8,404 nt of DNA from Thermoprotei archaeon (GTDB lineage Archaea; Thermoproteota; Thermoprotei_A; Sulfolobales; Desulfurococcaceae), in the NCBI GenBank assembly GCA_003661825.1, contig QMWW01000038.1, positions 1 to 8,404 on the forward strand. The letters run 5' to 3'. Within the stretch, counting starts at the first letter, position 1; each line of letters starts with the position of its first letter. Shown one piece after another: positions 7,309 to 8,404 of this stretch. The position numbers and the translations under genes were made by a program. The notes beneath the pieces were generated by a model, which saw nothing but the letters and a program-made list of their open reading frames with translations, was not told where the DNA came from and made no database searches.

Positions 7309-7696
7309 GAACACCACCTCTACTTCTAAACTTCCCAATAATCCGTGAGAGGTCGTTAGATAAACCCTTCAGTAGCCAGCTTATATCAGATCTTTCTAGG
7401 CTCTGCGAAGCGGTGATCAGGAGCGCTCTAAGAGAGGCTAGGTGTTCTACTAAGAGCTTAGTTATACTCTCTGCTCTAGCTCTGTAGAGAACCCTCCTAC
7501 CTTCTCTCGTTATCTCTACGAGGCCTCTAGCAGCGAGGCTCTTTAGATGAGATGAGAGGCAACTACGCGCATATCCCGTTCTATGCGCAAGATCCTCTAG
7601 CGATAAATGCGTTTGCTCGATCAATAATATGGCTAGAGCTAGAGCAGCTACACGCGGTAACCCTAGAAAGCCGAGCAAACTGGCTAATCCTAACAC
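7301..7696 (-). CDS. Winged-helix transcriptional regulator (MarR/ArsR/GbsR-like)
   Basis: This is a 131-residue cytoplasmic DNA-binding protein. Residues 12-29 form a lead helix (GLPRVAALALAILLIEQT). A helix-turn-helix follows (LSLEDLAHRTGYARSCLSSHLKSLAARG, 31-58), and then a wing containing GRRVLYRA (66-73). Residues 77-123 are predicted helical and probably mediate dimerisation. There is no ligand-binding domain; a single Cys46 in the recognition helix is not enough to call a redox sensor. GTG is the first possible start after an in-frame TAA, with GGTG (7710-7707) 10 nt before it. It is the first gene of an operon with the small protein (8-bp overlap) and the radical SAM gene. A strong TATA box and repeated motifs in the upstream region fit autoregulation, which is inferred, not shown. 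Subfamily assignment is uncertain. Confidence 0.88.
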   Translation of the reverse strand: MLGLASLLGFLGLPRVAALALAILLIEQTHLSLEDLAHRTGYARSCLSSHLKSLAARGLVEITREGRRVLYRARAESITKLLVEHLASLRALLITASQSLERSDISWLLKGLSNDLSRIIGKFRSRGGVHD

Positions 7697-7735
7697 CTTT
7701 ACTTAGCACCAAACACTACTCTATTATCCGATTAA

Positions 7736-7780
7736 TTCGAATATTTGAACAGTTTTAAGATTAAAGTACTGTACAAAGTA
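7736..7780 (-). promoter_or_regulatory. Possible operator region: direct repeat and near-palindrome
   Basis: Between the TATA box and the likely start site the minus strand reads TACTTTGTACAGTACTTT (7780-7763), a TACTTT direct repeat with a 12-bp period. Downstream is TTCAAATATTCGAA (7749-7736), a 14-bp palindrome with one mismatched pair. Both lie where a bound dimer would block polymerase recruitment or clearance, as expected for an autoregulating winged-helix protein. The region is A/T-rich, so chance repeats are possible. Confidence 0.35.
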
Positions 7781-7788
7781 ATATATAA
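7781..7788 (-). promoter_or_regulatory. Strong TATA box of the regulator/radical SAM operon
   Basis: The minus strand reads TTATATAT preceded by a purine-rich BRE-like GAGGAAGAAC. A start about 25 nt downstream (near 7758) would give a leader of about 60 nt before the regulator GTG. A second A/T-rich element, CTTTAATCTTAAAAC (7766-7752), could give a shorter leader. This is the best archaeal promoter match in the window. Confidence 0.6.
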
Positions 7789-7851
7789 GTTCTTCCTCTA
7801 AGGAGAAGGAGCGGCAGTGCGCTAGGGGGTATTCCTGGCTAGGCATAGTTC

Positions 7852-8404
7852 TTAGTAGTTATAGCCGCCAGCTTTATCTTCGATAAGGCTTACTACGAGC
7901 TTTCCATCAACAACATCTACCACGATCTCGGGATACCCCCCAAGGCTGTTATGATCCATTGCTAGGTTGTCCTGGTAAGCTCCTGTATCTAGGAAAGCAA
8001 CATAGTAGTTCTCCCCAGGCCTTGGTATGTGTAGAGGAATACCGGGTAAGCGCAGAGTCTTCCCGGGAAGCCCTATTAGCTTGTTGTCGAGCTTGGTGAA
8101 AACAGGCCTCTCCACATAGCTGATAGCCGATATGAAGTCGCCGTACTCGCCCATACTATCACAGGTTAGATCGCTTAGGACAGCCAGTACTTCTGGCTGC
8201 TCGTTAAGCCTCTGCAGGGGTACTACCTGGAAGTACTGATTAACGATAGCTCTATCAGGTATATGGGAGAACACCGAGAAAGCCGTGAAGAACCTATGCG
8301 TTGGCTTAGTCAAGTAGCTTAACAGTGCATCATGTTTCTCAATAACATCTACGAGCTTCTCGGGATCGCTTCCCGACAAGCTCTTGATCCTAGCTGGTAC
8401 TACC
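7852..8404 (-). CDS. speA: Arginine decarboxylase, PLP-dependent SpeA type (C-terminal part, cut by window edge)
   Basis: The frame is open to the right edge, so only the last 183 residues are visible and the start lies outside. The enzyme makes agmatine from arginine, a precursor of polyamines and, in archaea, of the agmatidine of tRNA-Ile2. The segment FFTAFSVFSHIPDRAIVNQYFQ aligns with the FSVFQSMPDAWGIDQLFP region of E. coli SpeA. LTCDSMGE contains the catalytic Cys (visible residue 81) of the alanine-racemase-fold decarboxylases. YYVAFLDTGAYQDNLAMDHNSLGG matches the SpeA GAYQE...HNLFG block. The protein ends soon after this block (ending GGYNY), shorter than E. coli SpeA at the C-terminus. 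A specialised paralog with another amino acid substrate cannot be excluded without the N-terminal half. The stop is TAA and the gene is separated from the next operon by a 155-bp gap with its own promoter. Confidence 0.85.
   Translation of the reverse strand, partial: VVPARIKSLSGSDPEKLVDVIEKHDALLSYLTKPTHRFFTAFSVFSHIPDRAIVNQYFQVVPLQRLNEQPEVLAVLSDLTCDSMGEYGDFISAISYVERPVFTKLDNKLIGLPGKTLRLPGIPLHIPRPGENYYVAFLDTGAYQDNLAMDHNSLGGYPEIVVDVVDGKLVVSLIEDKAGGYNY

Noticed and set aside
7790..7812. Imperfect inverted repeat (CTTCCTC...GGAGAAG) between speA and the regulator, considered as a speA terminator hairpin
   Set aside because: The stem has mismatches and only about four solid pairs, and no U-tract follows; it is more likely part of the purine-rich promoter upstream region.
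1..8404. CRISPR arrays, insertion sequences, tRNA or rRNA genes
   Set aside because: No regularly spaced repeats, transposase motifs, terminal inverted repeats, or tRNA/rRNA signatures were seen on either strand.

Overview
The window most likely comes from a hyperthermophilic crenarchaeon, probably of the Desulfurococcales/Thermoprotei type. The evidence is a glyceraldehyde-3-phosphate:ferredoxin oxidoreductase (GAPOR) of the tungsten aldehyde oxidoreductase family, archaeal A/T-rich promoter boxes, GGTG or GGAGG ribosome binding sites 6 to 10 nt before starts, heavy use of TTG and GTG starts, and what looks like an archaeal C/D box guide RNA. The genus cannot be named from the sequence alone. 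Every supported gene is on the minus strand, so transcription runs from the right edge to the left.

Right edge (7852-8404): the 3' part of a PLP-dependent, SpeA-type arginine decarboxylase, cut by the window. Next (7301-7696, 6925-7308, 5395-6909) comes a tight three-gene operon. It encodes a winged-helix regulator, a small alpha/beta protein I do not recognise, and a large radical SAM protein with a cobalamin-binding-like N-terminal region. The first two genes overlap by 8 bp and the third starts 15 bp after the second. A strong TATA box, a direct repeat and a near-palindrome lie ahead of the regulator. Its role is unknown; one candidate is membrane lipid (GDGT) modification.

Middle (3825-5327): a short, bacterial-style methionyl-tRNA synthetase with one zinc knuckle and a variant KIGKS signature.

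Left half (135-3705): gor (GAPOR), moaA and moaC in a row. GAPOR needs a tungsto- or molybdopterin cofactor, and MoaA and MoaC make the first stable pterin intermediate of that cofactor. The cluster therefore pairs a glycolytic W/Mo enzyme with the start of its cofactor pathway. Immediately after the moaC stop codon is a well-formed candidate C/D box methylation guide RNA (about 85-136). It has boxes C, D', C' and D with guides of 12 and 11 nt. Positions 1-84 hold no gene that I can support.

The strongest points for follow-up are the C/D box RNA, the regulator/small protein/radical SAM operon with its possible operator, the unusual Gly-to-Cys change in the GAPOR cofactor motif, the MoaA lacking the usual C-terminal Gly-Gly, and the two genes of types not expected in a crenarchaeon (SpeA and short MetRS).
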